Positions 9,313 to 17,969 of a DNA stretch of 64,000 nt are shown in pieces. The notes beneath the pieces are model-generated. The model was not told where the DNA came from. It searched no databases and saw nothing but the letters and a program-made list of their open reading frames with translations. The position numbers were made by a program, and so were the translations under genes. The stretch comes from Lachnoclostridium sp. (GTDB taxonomy: Bacteria; Bacillota; Clostridia; Lachnospirales; Lachnospiraceae): contig JAMPEB010000012.1 in assembly GCA_023665475.1 (NCBI GenBank), forward strand, positions 28,030-92,029, in the 5' to 3' direction. Within the stretch, counting starts at the first letter, position 1; every line of letters starts with the position of its first letter.

Positions 9313-10090
9313 AGGATGGCAAAAGGCGGCTGCGGTCACGGCGGCTATGCTTTCTATGGTATGTTTTTGGGGAATGGAGGCACAGGCGGCAGAACCTCTG
9401 TATACCAATCCGGAGACGGATTATGTGGTGATTGTGGAGGATGACGCCGATTTGCTTACGGACGAGCAGGAGTCCCTTCTGGCGGAGGAAATGGAGACTA
9501 TCACCCGGTGGGGAAATGTAGGGTTCAAAAGCATAAAAGACAATTACACCACCGCGGAAAAGTATCTGGATTCCTATTACCGGGACATGTTCGGAAGGGA
9601 AAGCGGAATCGTCCTTTTGATTGATATGGATAACCGTATGCTGTGGGTGAAATGTGACGGAAAAATCAGCAGAATCGTTACAAGTGCCTATTGTGACACG
9701 ATTACGGATAATGTATACAGATATGCAAGCAGGGGGGATTATGATACTTGTGCCCGGAAAGTGTATGAACAGGTTATCACCCTGATGTCGGGCAGCTCCA
9801 TTGCAATGCCCATGAAATATATCAGCAATGCGCTGTTAGCCGTTATCGCGGCGTTACTCCTCAATTATCTGATTATGCGGCGGATGGCAAAGAACAGTAT
9901 GCCCACCCAGAAGGATTGGCTGCGCAACATGAATTCTCACTATAGCCTGACGAATACCCGTGCGGATTATATCAATACCACCAGAATTTACAGTCCGCAA
10001 AGTTCCGGCAGCGGAGGAAGTTCCGGTGGCAGCAGCGGCGGAGGAGGAAGTTCCGGCGGCGGTGGCAGCAGCGGAGGTCACAGCTTTTAG
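9305..10090 (+). CDS. Secreted TPM-domain protein with Gly/Ser-rich tail
   Basis: 261 residues. Signal peptide MLKGWQKAAAVTAAMLSMVC followed by an AQA/AEP-type cleavage site. A TPM domain follows (YVVIVEDDADLLTDEQESLL; SGIVLLIDMDNRMLWV), then a transmembrane helix near residues 178-198. The last 35 residues are Gly/Ser-rich and end GGHSF, typical of extracytoplasmic TPM proteins. Family roles include photosystem repair in plants and membrane-linked functions in bacteria; nothing here fixes one. The ATG at 9305 (GAGGAGG upstream) overlaps the previous stop, and is preferred over the in-frame TTG at 9281. Confidence 0.82.
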   Translation: MLKGWQKAAAVTAAMLSMVCFWGMEAQAAEPLYTNPETDYVVIVEDDADLLTDEQESLLAEEMETITRWGNVGFKSIKDNYTTAEKYLDSYYRDMFGRESGIVLLIDMDNRMLWVKCDGKISRIVTSAYCDTITDNVYRYASRGDYDTCARKVYEQVITLMSGSSIAMPMKYISNALLAVIAALLLNYLIMRRMAKNSMPTQKDWLRNMNSHYSLTNTRADYINTTRIYSPQSSGSGGSSGGSSGGGGSSGGGGSSGGHSF

Positions 10091-10191
10091 GATAAACAGC
10101 TTTTATGTGGCATATCTATAGTACAAACTGAGCAGGCTGCAGAATATCTTGAATATTTTGCAAAGCCGGGTTACATATCGTAACAGCAGAT

Positions 10192-10243
10192 AAAAACATC
10201 TGTGGGACAGTAGCGGCTACTATTGCTCCACAGATGTTTTTTT
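10192..10243 (+). terminator. Rho-independent terminator after the TPM gene
   Basis: AAAACATCTGTGG pairs with CCACAGATGTTTT, with an inner AGTAGC/GCTACT stem, followed by seven T. It closes the rubredoxin/zinc-ribbon/TPM transcription unit. Confidence 0.85.
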
Positions 10244-10283
10244 AAAATCATTAGGAAATTGCGACAGTGTAGATTAATGCAAG

Positions 10284-10327
10284 GAGAATGCAAAGCATTC
10301 TCAGAAGCGTCGCTGCCGAGCGACGCT
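10284..10327 (+). repeat. Tandem perfect hairpins in the intergenic gap
   Basis: Two adjacent perfect inverted repeats: GAGAATGC/GCATTCTC (10284-10302) and AGCGTCGC/GCGACGCT (10306-10327). They sit in the 315-base gap before the CDF gene, which also contains AGTCCATGG, a word seen again at 38691-38699. No coding function is seen. Confidence 0.5.
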
Positions 10328-10405
10328 TTCTTACGGACTGCCGTTAGGTGAGGTCATGCGGAGTCCATGGGCATATAATAAAAGCAGCAGGCTTGGAGGT
10401 TTAGT

Positions 10406-11311
10406 GTGAAAACAAACAACATTTCGGGAGAAAATAATAAGGAAAATCTGGCGGTGAAAGTTTCCGGAGTCAGCATCATAGTCAATCTGGCGCTTTCTTT
10501 GTTAAAGTTTGCAGCGGGCATTCTGGGGCAGTCAAGCGCCATGATTTCCGATGCGCTGCATTCCGCCTCGGATGTGTTCAGTACCTTTGTGGTAATTATC
10601 GGGGTTAAGATGGCGGGAAAGAAAGCGGACGCGGACCATCCTTATGGGCATGAGAGAATGGAATGCGTCGCCGCCATTATTCTTGCCATGCTGCTTGCCG
10701 TTGTGGGGGCAGGCATCGGCGTATCGGGATTTCAAAAAATCATAGCGGGAAATTACGGAGAGCTGGCCGTTCCCGGCAGGCTTCCCCTTGTGGCGGCAGT
10801 GGTGTCCGTTGCAGTAAAGGAGTGGATGTTCTGGTATACAAGGAGGGCGGCAAAAAAACTGAATTCCGGAGCCCTGATGGCGGATGCATGGCATCACCGC
10901 TCCGATTCTCTTTCTTCCATAGGCTCTTTTGCCGGTATTCTGGCTGCAAGACTTGGATATCCTGTTATGGATGCGGTTGCAAGCGTTATTATCTGTCTGT
11001 GCATTTTAAAGGCGGCGTATGATATCTTTAAAGACGGGCTTGACAAAATGGTGGATCATAGCTGTGACAGGGCGACGGAACAAAATATCAGGGCTGTGAC
11101 TCTGGGGGTTTCGGGGGTGCTGGGAGTGGATGATTTAAAGACAAGGTTGTTTGGCGATAAAATGTATGTGGATATGGAAATTTTGCTGGACCGGAATTTA
11201 AAACTGGGGGAAGCCCATGAGATTGCAGAATGTGTGCATGCCGTGATAGAAAGGGATTTTCCCAACTGTAAGCATTGCATGGTTCATGTGAATCCCACAA
11301 AAGAAATATAA
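10406..11311 (+). CDS. Cation diffusion facilitator (CDF) metal efflux transporter
   Basis: 301 residues. CDF proteins export divalent metals (Zn, Mn, Fe, Co) in exchange for protons. Metal-site motifs: MISDALHSASDVFS in helix 2 and MADAWHHRSDSLSS in helix 5; about five to six hydrophobic segments precede a cytoplasmic C-terminal domain ending with a His-rich stretch (CKHCMVHV). DHPYGHERME is the conserved loop after helix 2. The GTG start at 10406 belongs to a GGAGG-TTTA-GTG-TGAAAA cassette that recurs before cbiG. Metal specificity is not determined. Confidence 0.9.
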   Translation: MKTNNISGENNKENLAVKVSGVSIIVNLALSLLKFAAGILGQSSAMISDALHSASDVFSTFVVIIGVKMAGKKADADHPYGHERMECVAAIILAMLLAVVGAGIGVSGFQKIIAGNYGELAVPGRLPLVAAVVSVAVKEWMFWYTRRAAKKLNSGALMADAWHHRSDSLSSIGSFAGILAARLGYPVMDAVASVIICLCILKAAYDIFKDGLDKMVDHSCDRATEQNIRAVTLGVSGVLGVDDLKTRLFGDKMYVDMEILLDRNLKLGEAHEIAECVHAVIERDFPNCKHCMVHVNPTKEI

Positions 11312-11420
11312 GAATCAAAGATTCTTTTTGATATGGGGTGGCAGAAAATGAAAAAAAAGAGTAGAATAAGAAAGATAAGGATATCAGTTTTAGAAGATTG
11401 TCGGGAAGGATAGGAAAATA

Positions 11421-12896
11421 ATGAAACTGTCGGATTTATTATGTGAAGTGGATTATGAGTGCATTCAGGGGGCTTTGGACACGGAGGTTACGAAAATTAT
11501 CAGTGACTCCAGAAAAGTGGAAGAAGGCTGCCTTTTTGTCTGTATCGAGGGAGCAAATTTTGACGGGCATGCCTTTGCCGCGGAGGTAGTAAAGAACGGC
11601 GCTAAGGCACTGTTGGTATCCAAGCCGGTGAAAGGCGTAAACCGCAAAGAGGTAACCGTGATACAGGTAAATAACACCCGTTATGCAATGGCATATATGT
11701 CCGCCGCCGCTTTCGGACATCCGGCAGAAAAGTTAAAAGTCATCGGTATTACCGGCACGAAAGGAAAGACCACCACTACCTATCTGGTCAAATCCATTTT
11801 GGAAAATGCCGGTTATAAGGTGGGATTAATAGGAACCATAGAGGTTATTATCGGAGAAACCCATATCCATGCCAACAATACCACACCGGAATCCAGTCTG
11901 GTGCAGGAATATTTTGCGAGGATGGTGGAAGCGGGAATAGATACGGTGGTTATGGAGGTATCTTCCCAAGCCCTGATGATGCACAGGGTACAGGGATTTA
12001 CCTTTGATTACGGCGTCTTTACCAATCTGGAGCCGGATCACATCGGACCTAACGAACATGCGGATTTTGAAGAATATATGGCGTGCAAAGGATTATTGTT
12101 TAAGCAGTGTAAGGTCGGAATCGTAAACGGGGATGACAGCCATGTGGAGAAAGTGGTGGAAGGGCACACCTGTGAACTGGAAAGCTTTGGCAGGGGAGAA
12201 AACTGTATGCTGCGGGCGGAGAATCCAAGGCTGGTAAATAAACCCGGCGAGCTGGGAGTGGCATTTTCCGTCAAAGGGATTTTAGAGCTTGAGGTGGAGG
12301 TGCCGACTCCGGGAAGTTTCAGCGTATACAATGCGCTGGCCGCCATGGCTATCTGCCGCCATTTCAATGTGAGCACGGAAGATATGAAAAAGGCGCTTTT
12401 ATCCGCAAAAGTAAAAGGACGCATTGAGATGGTGAAGGTGTCGGATGATTTTACGCTGTTGATTGATTATGCCCACAATGCCATGGCATTGGAAAGCCTG
12501 CTTACCACTTTGCGGGAGTATGAGCCGACACGCCTGATATGCCTGTTCGGATGCGGGGGCAATCGTTCCAAGCGGCGTCGGTTTGAGATGGGGGAAGTCA
12601 GCGGGAGGCTTGCGGATTTGAGCATTATTACCTCGGATAATCCCAGATTTGAGGAGCCTCAGGCGATTATTGACGATATCAAGGTGGGAATGCACAAGAC
12701 CAACGGTAATTACATTGAAATCTGTGACCGCAAGGAAGCTATCGCATATGCCATTTCCCATGGAAAACCCGGGGATATTATCGTGCTGGCAGGCAAGGGA
12801 CATGAGGATTATCAGGAAATCAAGGGGGTAAAGTATCCCATGGACGAGAGAAATCTGATTCGTGATATTCTGGAAGAACAAAAGCAGTCGTTATAG
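11421..12896 (+). CDS. murE: UDP-N-acetylmuramyl-tripeptide synthetase MurE
   Basis: 491 residues, full length. MurE adds the third amino acid to UDP-MurNAc-L-Ala-D-Glu in peptidoglycan precursor synthesis. The ATP loop TGTKGKTT is at residues 111-118; the carbamylated-lysine region is YMACKGLLF (Lys223). DNPR at 406-409 is the signature associated with meso-diaminopimelate rather than lysine. The C-terminal GKGHEDYQ segment is present. It lies immediately before priA. Confidence 0.95.
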   Translation: MKLSDLLCEVDYECIQGALDTEVTKIISDSRKVEEGCLFVCIEGANFDGHAFAAEVVKNGAKALLVSKPVKGVNRKEVTVIQVNNTRYAMAYMSAAAFGHPAEKLKVIGITGTKGKTTTTYLVKSILENAGYKVGLIGTIEVIIGETHIHANNTTPESSLVQEYFARMVEAGIDTVVMEVSSQALMMHRVQGFTFDYGVFTNLEPDHIGPNEHADFEEYMACKGLLFKQCKVGIVNGDDSHVEKVVEGHTCELESFGRGENCMLRAENPRLVNKPGELGVAFSVKGILELEVEVPTPGSFSVYNALAAMAICRHFNVSTEDMKKALLSAKVKGRIEMVKVSDDFTLLIDYAHNAMALESLLTTLREYEPTRLICLFGCGGNRSKRRRFEMGEVSGRLADLSIITSDNPRFEEPQAIIDDIKVGMHKTNGNYIEICDRKEAIAYAISHGKPGDIIVLAGKGHEDYQEIKGVKYPMDERNLIRDILEEQKQSL

Positions 12897-12931
12897 ATTT
12901 GAGCTGCATTTACAGGAAAAGGGGTATACCC

Positions 12932-15163
12932 ATGAGAGAATTATATGCGGATATCATTATTGATATCTCCCATGAAAAACTGGATAGACCCTTTCAGTAC
13001 CGCATACCGGAGAAATTACAGGGCATCCTTAGGGAAGGAATGTGTGTAAAAATCCCTTTCGGACAGGGAAATACCCGGCGGAAGGGCTATGTCACGGATA
13101 TTGGGGAAGAATGTAAATGTGACCCTGAAAAAATAAAGGATATTTTGGAAATCGAGGCGGAAAGCGCCGATATTGAGAGCCGAATGATTGCTTTGGCGGG
13201 ATTTATCCGCAGGAACTATGGCGGAACCATGATTCAGGCGTTAAAAACAGTGCTTCCCGCAAAGCAGTCCGTAAAAAAGCTGGAGCGAAAGACCATCCGG
13301 CGTATTTTGAGCAGAGAGGAAACGATTTCCCTGCTGGGGGAATGTGAACGGAAACACCGGACTGCCAAGGCAAGGCTCCTGAAAGAGCTTGCGGAACAGG
13401 AGGAAATTCCCTATCAATGGGTAACGGGCAAATTGGGAGTCTCTGCCGCTACGGTGCGTAGTTTGGAGAATGCCGGTGTCCTCAGACTTTTCAGCGCAGA
13501 GGAATACCGCAATCCCGTTAAAATCAGTGCGGATTCGGAGGAAGCAAAAAGACTCAGCCCCGAACAAAGGCGGATTGTAGAGGAAATCAATCGGGATATA
13601 GAGGAGGGCGAAAGAAAAACTTACCTGATTCACGGAATTACCGGAAGCGGTAAGACTGAAGTTTATATGCAACTGATTGCGGGAGAAGTGGAAAGAGGCA
13701 GGCAGGCGATTATGCTGATTCCGGAGATTGCCCTGACTTACCAGACCCTTCTTCGTTTTTATAAAAGATTCGGGGAGCGGGTCAGCGTGATGAATTCTAC
13801 CCTGTCCCCCGGAGAGAAGTACGATCAGTGCCAGCGGGCCAAAAACGGTGAGATAGATGTGATTATCGGTCCCAGATCCGCACTGTTCACACCGTTTCCC
13901 AATCTGGGCATCATCATTATGGATGAAGAACATGAGGGAAGCTATAAAAGCGAGAGCACTCCAAAATATCATGCAAGGGAAACTGCCGTAGAGGCGGCAA
14001 GGCTTGCGGGAGCAAGTCTGGTGCTCGGCTCCGCAACTCCTTCCATGGAGGCGTATTACCGCGCCAAATGCGGGGAATACAAACTGTTTACCCTGACTCA
14101 GAGACTTACGGGGGGAGAACTGCCTGTGGTACACACGGTGGACTTAAGGCAGGAGCTGAAAGAGGGGAACCGTTCTATTTTCAGTAGGAAGCTTCAGGAG
14201 CTGATGGCGGACCGCTTGCGAAAAAAGCAGCAGATCATGCTGTTTTTAAACCGCAGAGGATATGCCGGTTTTATATCCTGCCGTTCCTGTGGTGTGGTTC
14301 TGAAATGCCCCCATTGTGATGTATCTCTGTCGGAGCATCGCGGAGGAAAGCTTGTCTGTCATTATTGCGGATATGAGACAAAAAAGCCTGCCCTTTGTCC
14401 CAAATGCGGCTCTAAATATATTTTGGGTTTTAAGGCGGGAACCCAGCAGATAGAAGAAAAGCTAAAGGAACTTTTTCCAGAGGCGGGAGTACTTCGCATG
14501 GATGGCGATACTACAAGAACCAAGGACAGTTATGAGCAGATTCTAGCAGCGTTTGCCAACAAAGAGGCAGATGTGCTGATTGGAACCCAGATGATTGTAA
14601 AAGGGCACGATTTTCCCAATGTAACATTAGTGGGAATTCTGGCTGCGGATTTGTCGCTGGGGGCGGGCTCCTATCGCTCCGGAGAGAGAACCTTTGAACT
14701 GCTGACCCAGGCAGTGGGGCGCGCCGGCAGAGGGGACATGCCGGGGGAGGCTGTAATCCAGACTTATCAGCCGGAGCATTATGCGGTTACTTATGCGGCA
14801 AAACAGGATTATGAAAGTTTTTATGAGGAGGAACTGCTTTATAGGGAATTGTCGGGTTATCCCCCTATAGCCCATATGCTGGCAGTCCAGATTCTGGGTA
14901 AAAACGAAGATTCGGCAAAACAGCTTGCGAAAAGGCTGTCAGATGTGGTAAAGTCTATAGAAGATGCATCGGTGGCAGTGATTGGCCCGGCGTCTGCATC
15001 CATCGGGAAAATTAATGATGTTTTTCGGTTTGTGTTTTATGCAAAACACAAGGAATATGATAAATTGGTGCAGATAAAGGATGCGCTGGAGGAAAGACTG
15101 CAGGCATGGCGAAATGTGAGGGAGACGGTACAGTTTGACTTTGACCCGTTAAATACATTTTAA
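12932..15163 (+). CDS. priA: Primosomal protein N' (PriA helicase)
   Basis: 743 residues. PriA recognises stalled forks and D-loops and reloads the replicative helicase. Walker A GITGSGKT is at 235-242 and the DEEH box at 331-334. Eight zinc-binding cysteines are at 450, 453, 459, 462, 476, 479, 489 and 492. The ATG at 12932 follows AAAAGGGG; the in-frame codon at 12899 has no ribosome site. It is followed by def and fmt, the usual Firmicutes order. Confidence 0.96.
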   Translation: MRELYADIIIDISHEKLDRPFQYRIPEKLQGILREGMCVKIPFGQGNTRRKGYVTDIGEECKCDPEKIKDILEIEAESADIESRMIALAGFIRRNYGGTMIQALKTVLPAKQSVKKLERKTIRRILSREETISLLGECERKHRTAKARLLKELAEQEEIPYQWVTGKLGVSAATVRSLENAGVLRLFSAEEYRNPVKISADSEEAKRLSPEQRRIVEEINRDIEEGERKTYLIHGITGSGKTEVYMQLIAGEVERGRQAIMLIPEIALTYQTLLRFYKRFGERVSVMNSTLSPGEKYDQCQRAKNGEIDVIIGPRSALFTPFPNLGIIIMDEEHEGSYKSESTPKYHARETAVEAARLAGASLVLGSATPSMEAYYRAKCGEYKLFTLTQRLTGGELPVVHTVDLRQELKEGNRSIFSRKLQELMADRLRKKQQIMLFLNRRGYAGFISCRSCGVVLKCPHCDVSLSEHRGGKLVCHYCGYETKKPALCPKCGSKYILGFKAGTQQIEEKLKELFPEAGVLRMDGDTTRTKDSYEQILAAFANKEADVLIGTQMIVKGHDFPNVTLVGILAADLSLGAGSYRSGERTFELLTQAVGRAGRGDMPGEAVIQTYQPEHYAVTYAAKQDYESFYEEELLYRELSGYPPIAHMLAVQILGKNEDSAKQLAKRLSDVVKSIEDASVAVIGPASASIGKINDVFRFVFYAKHKEYDKLVQIKDALEERLQAWRNVRETVQFDFDPLNTF

Positions 15164-15206
15164 AAGAGGTATCAAATAGGGATTCACAAGAGAACGGAGG
15201 CAGAAA

Positions 15207-15689
15207 ATGGCAATTCGGAATATCAGGGAATATGGCGACGAAGTATTGGAAAAGACCTGTAAGGAAGTAAAAGAGATGACTCCCAGACTCAGGGAGTTGA
15301 TCGAAGATATGCTGGAAACCATGTATGAGGCAAACGGCGTAGGACTTGCGGCGCCTCAGGTGGGTGTTTTAAAGAGAGTGGTAGTCATTGATGTTACGGG
15401 GGATGAGCCATACATCCTTATAAATCCCCGCATTGTGGAGGAGAGCGGGGAGCAGACAGGCAGTGAAGGATGCTTAAGTCTGCCCGGCAAAAACGGAATT
15501 GTCACAAGACCCAATTATGTGAAGGCGGTTGCGCTGGATATCAATATGAAGCCTATCGAGGTGGAGGGAACGGAGCTTTTGGCGAGAGCTATCTGTCATG
15601 AGCTGGATCATCTGGACGGGCATATGTATGTGGAGAAGGTAGAGGGAGAGCTGCGGGATAATGCCGTAGAAGAGGAAGATTCGGAATAA
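15207..15689 (+). CDS. def: Peptide deformylase
   Basis: 160 residues. It removes the N-formyl group from nascent proteins. All three family motifs are present: GVGLAAPQ (44-51), EGCLS (87-91) with the metal-binding Cys, and HELDH (131-135) with the metal-binding His pair and catalytic Glu. It lies 43 bases after priA and 22 bases before fmt, whose product adds the formyl group that this enzyme removes. Confidence 0.97.
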   Translation: MAIRNIREYGDEVLEKTCKEVKEMTPRLRELIEDMLETMYEANGVGLAAPQVGVLKRVVVIDVTGDEPYILINPRIVEESGEQTGSEGCLSLPGKNGIVTRPNYVKAVALDINMKPIEVEGTELLARAICHELDHLDGHMYVEKVEGELRDNAVEEEDSE

Positions 15690-15711
15690 CGGGCGGAAAG
15701 GTGTGTCGGAT

Positions 15712-16716
15712 ATGCGGATTGTATTTATGGGAACGCCGGATTTTGCAGTGGGCGCGCTGGAAGCGCTGATAAAGGCAGGGCATGAGATTACGGCAGTGGT
15801 AACGCAGCCGGATAAGGCAAAGGGGCGGAGCGGACAGCTTCAATTTCCCCCTGTAAAGGAATGCGCCCTGAAATATGGGATTCCTGTATTTCAGCCCCAA
15901 AAGATAAAGGCGGAAGATGCTGTGGCAAGATTAAAGGAATATCCGGCGGATGTTTATATTGTGGCGGCATTCGGACAGATTCTTTCACAGGAGATTCTGG
16001 CTCTCCCAAAGTTCGGCTGTCTGAATATCCATGCGTCCCTGTTGCCCAAATACAGAGGGGCTTCCCCCATACAAAACGCGATTATTGACGGGGAGAAGCA
16101 GACCGGCATAACGATTATGCAGATGGATACCAAGCTGGACACGGGGGATATCCTCTACCAGAAATCCATGGAAATTGATGATGAGGATACCTTTGCGACT
16201 CTTCATGATAAACTCATGGACCTGGGGGGAGAAGCCATTGCGGAAGCACTGCCTCTTTTGGAGGCGGGAAAGCTTGTACCCATCAGGCAGGATGATGCCT
16301 TAAGCTGCTATGCTTCGCTCATAGAAAAGAGCATGGGCGAGATTGATTTTACAAAGAGCGCTGTGGCATTGGACTGTTTCATCAGAGGTATGACGCCGTG
16401 GCCCAGTGCATACACCTATTATCGGGGCAAGCAGTTGAAAATATGGAAAGCTCTGCCCGTGGCGTCAAATCATGGAGCTATCGGTAATATTTTGCAATCC
16501 GAAAGCGTAAAAGCGGCGGGAACCATTACCGCCGTGGCGAAAGATCATATCAGGGTGGCAGCGGGAGAAGGTTTTCTGGACATTTACGAGCTGCAGCTTG
16601 AGGGCAAAAAACGCATGAGCGCCCGTGACTTCCTACTGGGAGTGAAGATGACAGAGGGAGAAAAGCTGGGGCGCGAATCGTCCCAAAAAGTATTTGACAA
16701 ATATAGTGTCAAATGA
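15712..16716 (+). CDS. fmt: Methionyl-tRNA formyltransferase
   Basis: 334 residues. It formylates initiator Met-tRNA using 10-formyl-tetrahydrofolate. The N-terminus MRIVFMGTPDFAVGAL and the catalytic-site segment SLLPKYRGASPIQ with the following GITIMQMDTKLDTGDIL are diagnostic. The ATG at 15712 is preferred over the in-frame GTG at 15703 because AAAGG lies 10 bases upstream of the ATG but only 1-2 bases from the GTG. In related genomes the next gene is normally rsmB or a membrane zinc protease; here mntP and the cobalamin locus intervene. Confidence 0.95.
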   Translation: MRIVFMGTPDFAVGALEALIKAGHEITAVVTQPDKAKGRSGQLQFPPVKECALKYGIPVFQPQKIKAEDAVARLKEYPADVYIVAAFGQILSQEILALPKFGCLNIHASLLPKYRGASPIQNAIIDGEKQTGITIMQMDTKLDTGDILYQKSMEIDDEDTFATLHDKLMDLGGEAIAEALPLLEAGKLVPIRQDDALSCYASLIEKSMGEIDFTKSAVALDCFIRGMTPWPSAYTYYRGKQLKIWKALPVASNHGAIGNILQSESVKAAGTITAVAKDHIRVAAGEGFLDIYELQLEGKKRMSARDFLLGVKMTEGEKLGRESSQKVFDKYSVK

Positions 16717-16722
16717 TAAAGT
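16694..16722 (+). promoter_or_regulatory. Candidate mntP promoter with overlapping palindrome
   Basis: TTGACA at 16694-16699, 17-base spacer, TAAAGT (4/6 match) at 16717-16722. It overlaps the end of fmt. The -35 box lies inside a perfect inverted repeat, TTTGACA and TGTCAAA separated by 7 bases (16693-16713), a possible operator. Confidence 0.45.
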
Positions 16723-16737
16723 TAGGATAACAAATTT

Positions 16738-16897
16738 CCATGAGGGAGTAGCAAGCGTATATCGTAGCAAGTCAACATACTGGCCGTCAGGTCTGGCTTG
16801 TTTTAAATTGCGAGACTCATGTATAGCAAAACTATGCATGAAGTCTGTATATAAAAAAGATGCCAAGTATAGTTTTGTGACTGTACTTGGTTTTTTA
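16738..16897 (+). ncRNA. yybP-ykoY (manganese) riboswitch with terminator
   Basis: The aptamer carries the conserved GGGAGTAG (16744-16751) and the CAACATACTGG segment. It is closed by CATGAG (16739-16744) pairing with CTCATG (16816-16821). CTCATG can instead enter a hairpin at 16813-16846 (AGACTCATGTATAG with CTATGCATG and AGTCT), so the two folds exclude each other. A terminator follows: CCAAGTA/TACTTGG, 16863-16890, with six T. The next gene is mntP, the classic target of this RNA, which senses Mn2+. Identification rests on motif recall and context, not a covariance search. Confidence 0.82.
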
Positions 16898-16944
16898 TTG
16901 CAATCTGAGTGATAGGCGTGTCAAAACACATGGGAGGTGTCAGT

Positions 16945-17529
16945 ATGGAATGGAATCTGCTATTTTTCTTTAACAGTGCGCTGCTTGGCGTGGGACTTGC
17001 CATGGATGCGTTCTCGGTATCTCTTGCCAACGGACTCCATGAGCCGGACATGAACAAAGGCAAAATGTGCCGGGTGGCAGGGGTATTTGCTTTTTTTCAG
17101 GCGGCGATGCCTATGATTGGGTGGCTCTGCGTACATATTATGCTTCAATATTTTCAGGCGTTTGAAAAAATGATACCCTGGATAGCCTTGGCTTTATTGG
17201 CGAGCATCGGCGGAAATATGCTGATGGAAGGCATCAAAAAGAAAGATGAGGAGGCAGATTCTCCCAAGGTGGGCGCGGCTGCCCTTTTTCTGCAGGGTAT
17301 TGCCACTTCCATAGACGCCCTTTCGGTGGGATTTACGATTGCCGATTATGGGCTTATCATGGCTGTCATATGCGCACTTATTATTTCCGCCGTGACTTTT
17401 GTGATTTGTATGACGGGGCTTGTTATCGGCAAAAAATTCGGAACCAGATTTTCCGGTAAGGCGGAAATTTTGGGAGGAATCATTTTGATTGCTGTGGGAA
17501 TTGAAATTTTTGTAACGGGAGTATTTTAA
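16945..17529 (+). CDS. mntP: Manganese efflux pump MntP
   Basis: 194 residues, six predicted helices. MntP exports Mn2+ across the cytoplasmic membrane. The family's paired acidic motifs are present: AMDAFSVSLANG in the first helix and SIDALSVGF in the fourth. The start at 16945 has GGAGGTG 6 bases upstream; the ATG at 16909 lacks a ribosome site. It is directly downstream of the manganese riboswitch, which probably turns it on when Mn2+ is high. Confidence 0.93.
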   Translation: MEWNLLFFFNSALLGVGLAMDAFSVSLANGLHEPDMNKGKMCRVAGVFAFFQAAMPMIGWLCVHIMLQYFQAFEKMIPWIALALLASIGGNMLMEGIKKKDEEADSPKVGAAALFLQGIATSIDALSVGFTIADYGLIMAVICALIISAVTFVICMTGLVIGKKFGTRFSGKAEILGGIILIAVGIEIFVTGVF

Positions 17530-17536
17530 TTAACGG

Positions 17537-17565
17537 TTGCTTTTATGGTTGAAAAATGGTATACT
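17537..17565 (+). promoter_or_regulatory. Promoter of the cobalamin locus
   Basis: TTGCTT (17537-17542), exactly 17 bases, TATACT (17560-17565), about 20 bases upstream of the cobalamin riboswitch. Confidence 0.6.
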
Positions 17566-17585
17566 GAGGCGAATTGAATAGATAG

Positions 17586-17757
17586 CAGTCAGGTGTCGGA
17601 GCAGCCTTCCTGTAAGGCTGGCTTCGATGAAAAGGGAAACAGGTGTAAGTCCTGTACGAACTCGTCACCGTAATTAGGGAGCAGAGGCCGATATATCACT
17701 GGGAAACCGGGAAGATGGCGGATGTGATGATCTTTAAGCCGGGAGACCTGCCTGAAT
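17586..17757 (+). ncRNA. Cobalamin riboswitch
   Basis: All core pieces are in order: AGGTGTCGGAGC at the 5' end, GATGAAAAGGGAAACAGGTG, AAGTCCTG, CACTGGGAAACCGGGAAGAT, and the B12 box GCCGGGAGACCTGCC (17738-17752). CAGGT (17590-17594) can close on ACCTG (17746-17750). It precedes a run of about 20 cobalamin-related genes and should repress them when adenosylcobalamin is plentiful. Confidence 0.95.
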
Positions 17758-17852
17758 GCTGTACGGAAACGATTGTTTCAGACCACGAGTAACTGGTTGT
17801 ACATATGAGAATATAGGGATTCCTTGTGTTTTCCTATTTTCTTTCCTGTGAG

Positions 17853-17892
17853 CAAACCCTTTACCTGTAATCGGAAAAGGGTTTTGTTTTTT
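17853..17892 (+). terminator. Terminator of the riboswitch expression platform
   Basis: CAAACCCTT pairs with AAGGGTTTTG and is followed by a run of T. It lies between the cobalamin aptamer and cbiK, so control is probably by premature termination. Confidence 0.75.
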
Positions 17893-17969
17893 GTGGCGGT
17901 AACTTCGTTTTCTGCAGCAGTGCATATTCAATGAATAAAACAGCAGGAAACTGCGGAAACGAGGAAAAT

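Noticed and set aside
10000..10085. Short tandem repeats rich in GGA and AGC, CRISPR-like at a glance
   Set aside because: They are in frame and encode the Gly/Ser-rich tail of the TPM protein; no constant repeat-spacer spacing.
11348..11413. 21-codon frame MKKKSRIRK... just before murE
   Set aside because: A purine-rich site precedes it, but it is short and Lys/Arg-rich from A-rich DNA, with no other support; not enough to call a gene.
12399..12881. 160-codon minus-strand frame within murE
   Set aside because: Fully inside a well-conserved gene on the other strand, with no recognisable domain; a shadow frame.
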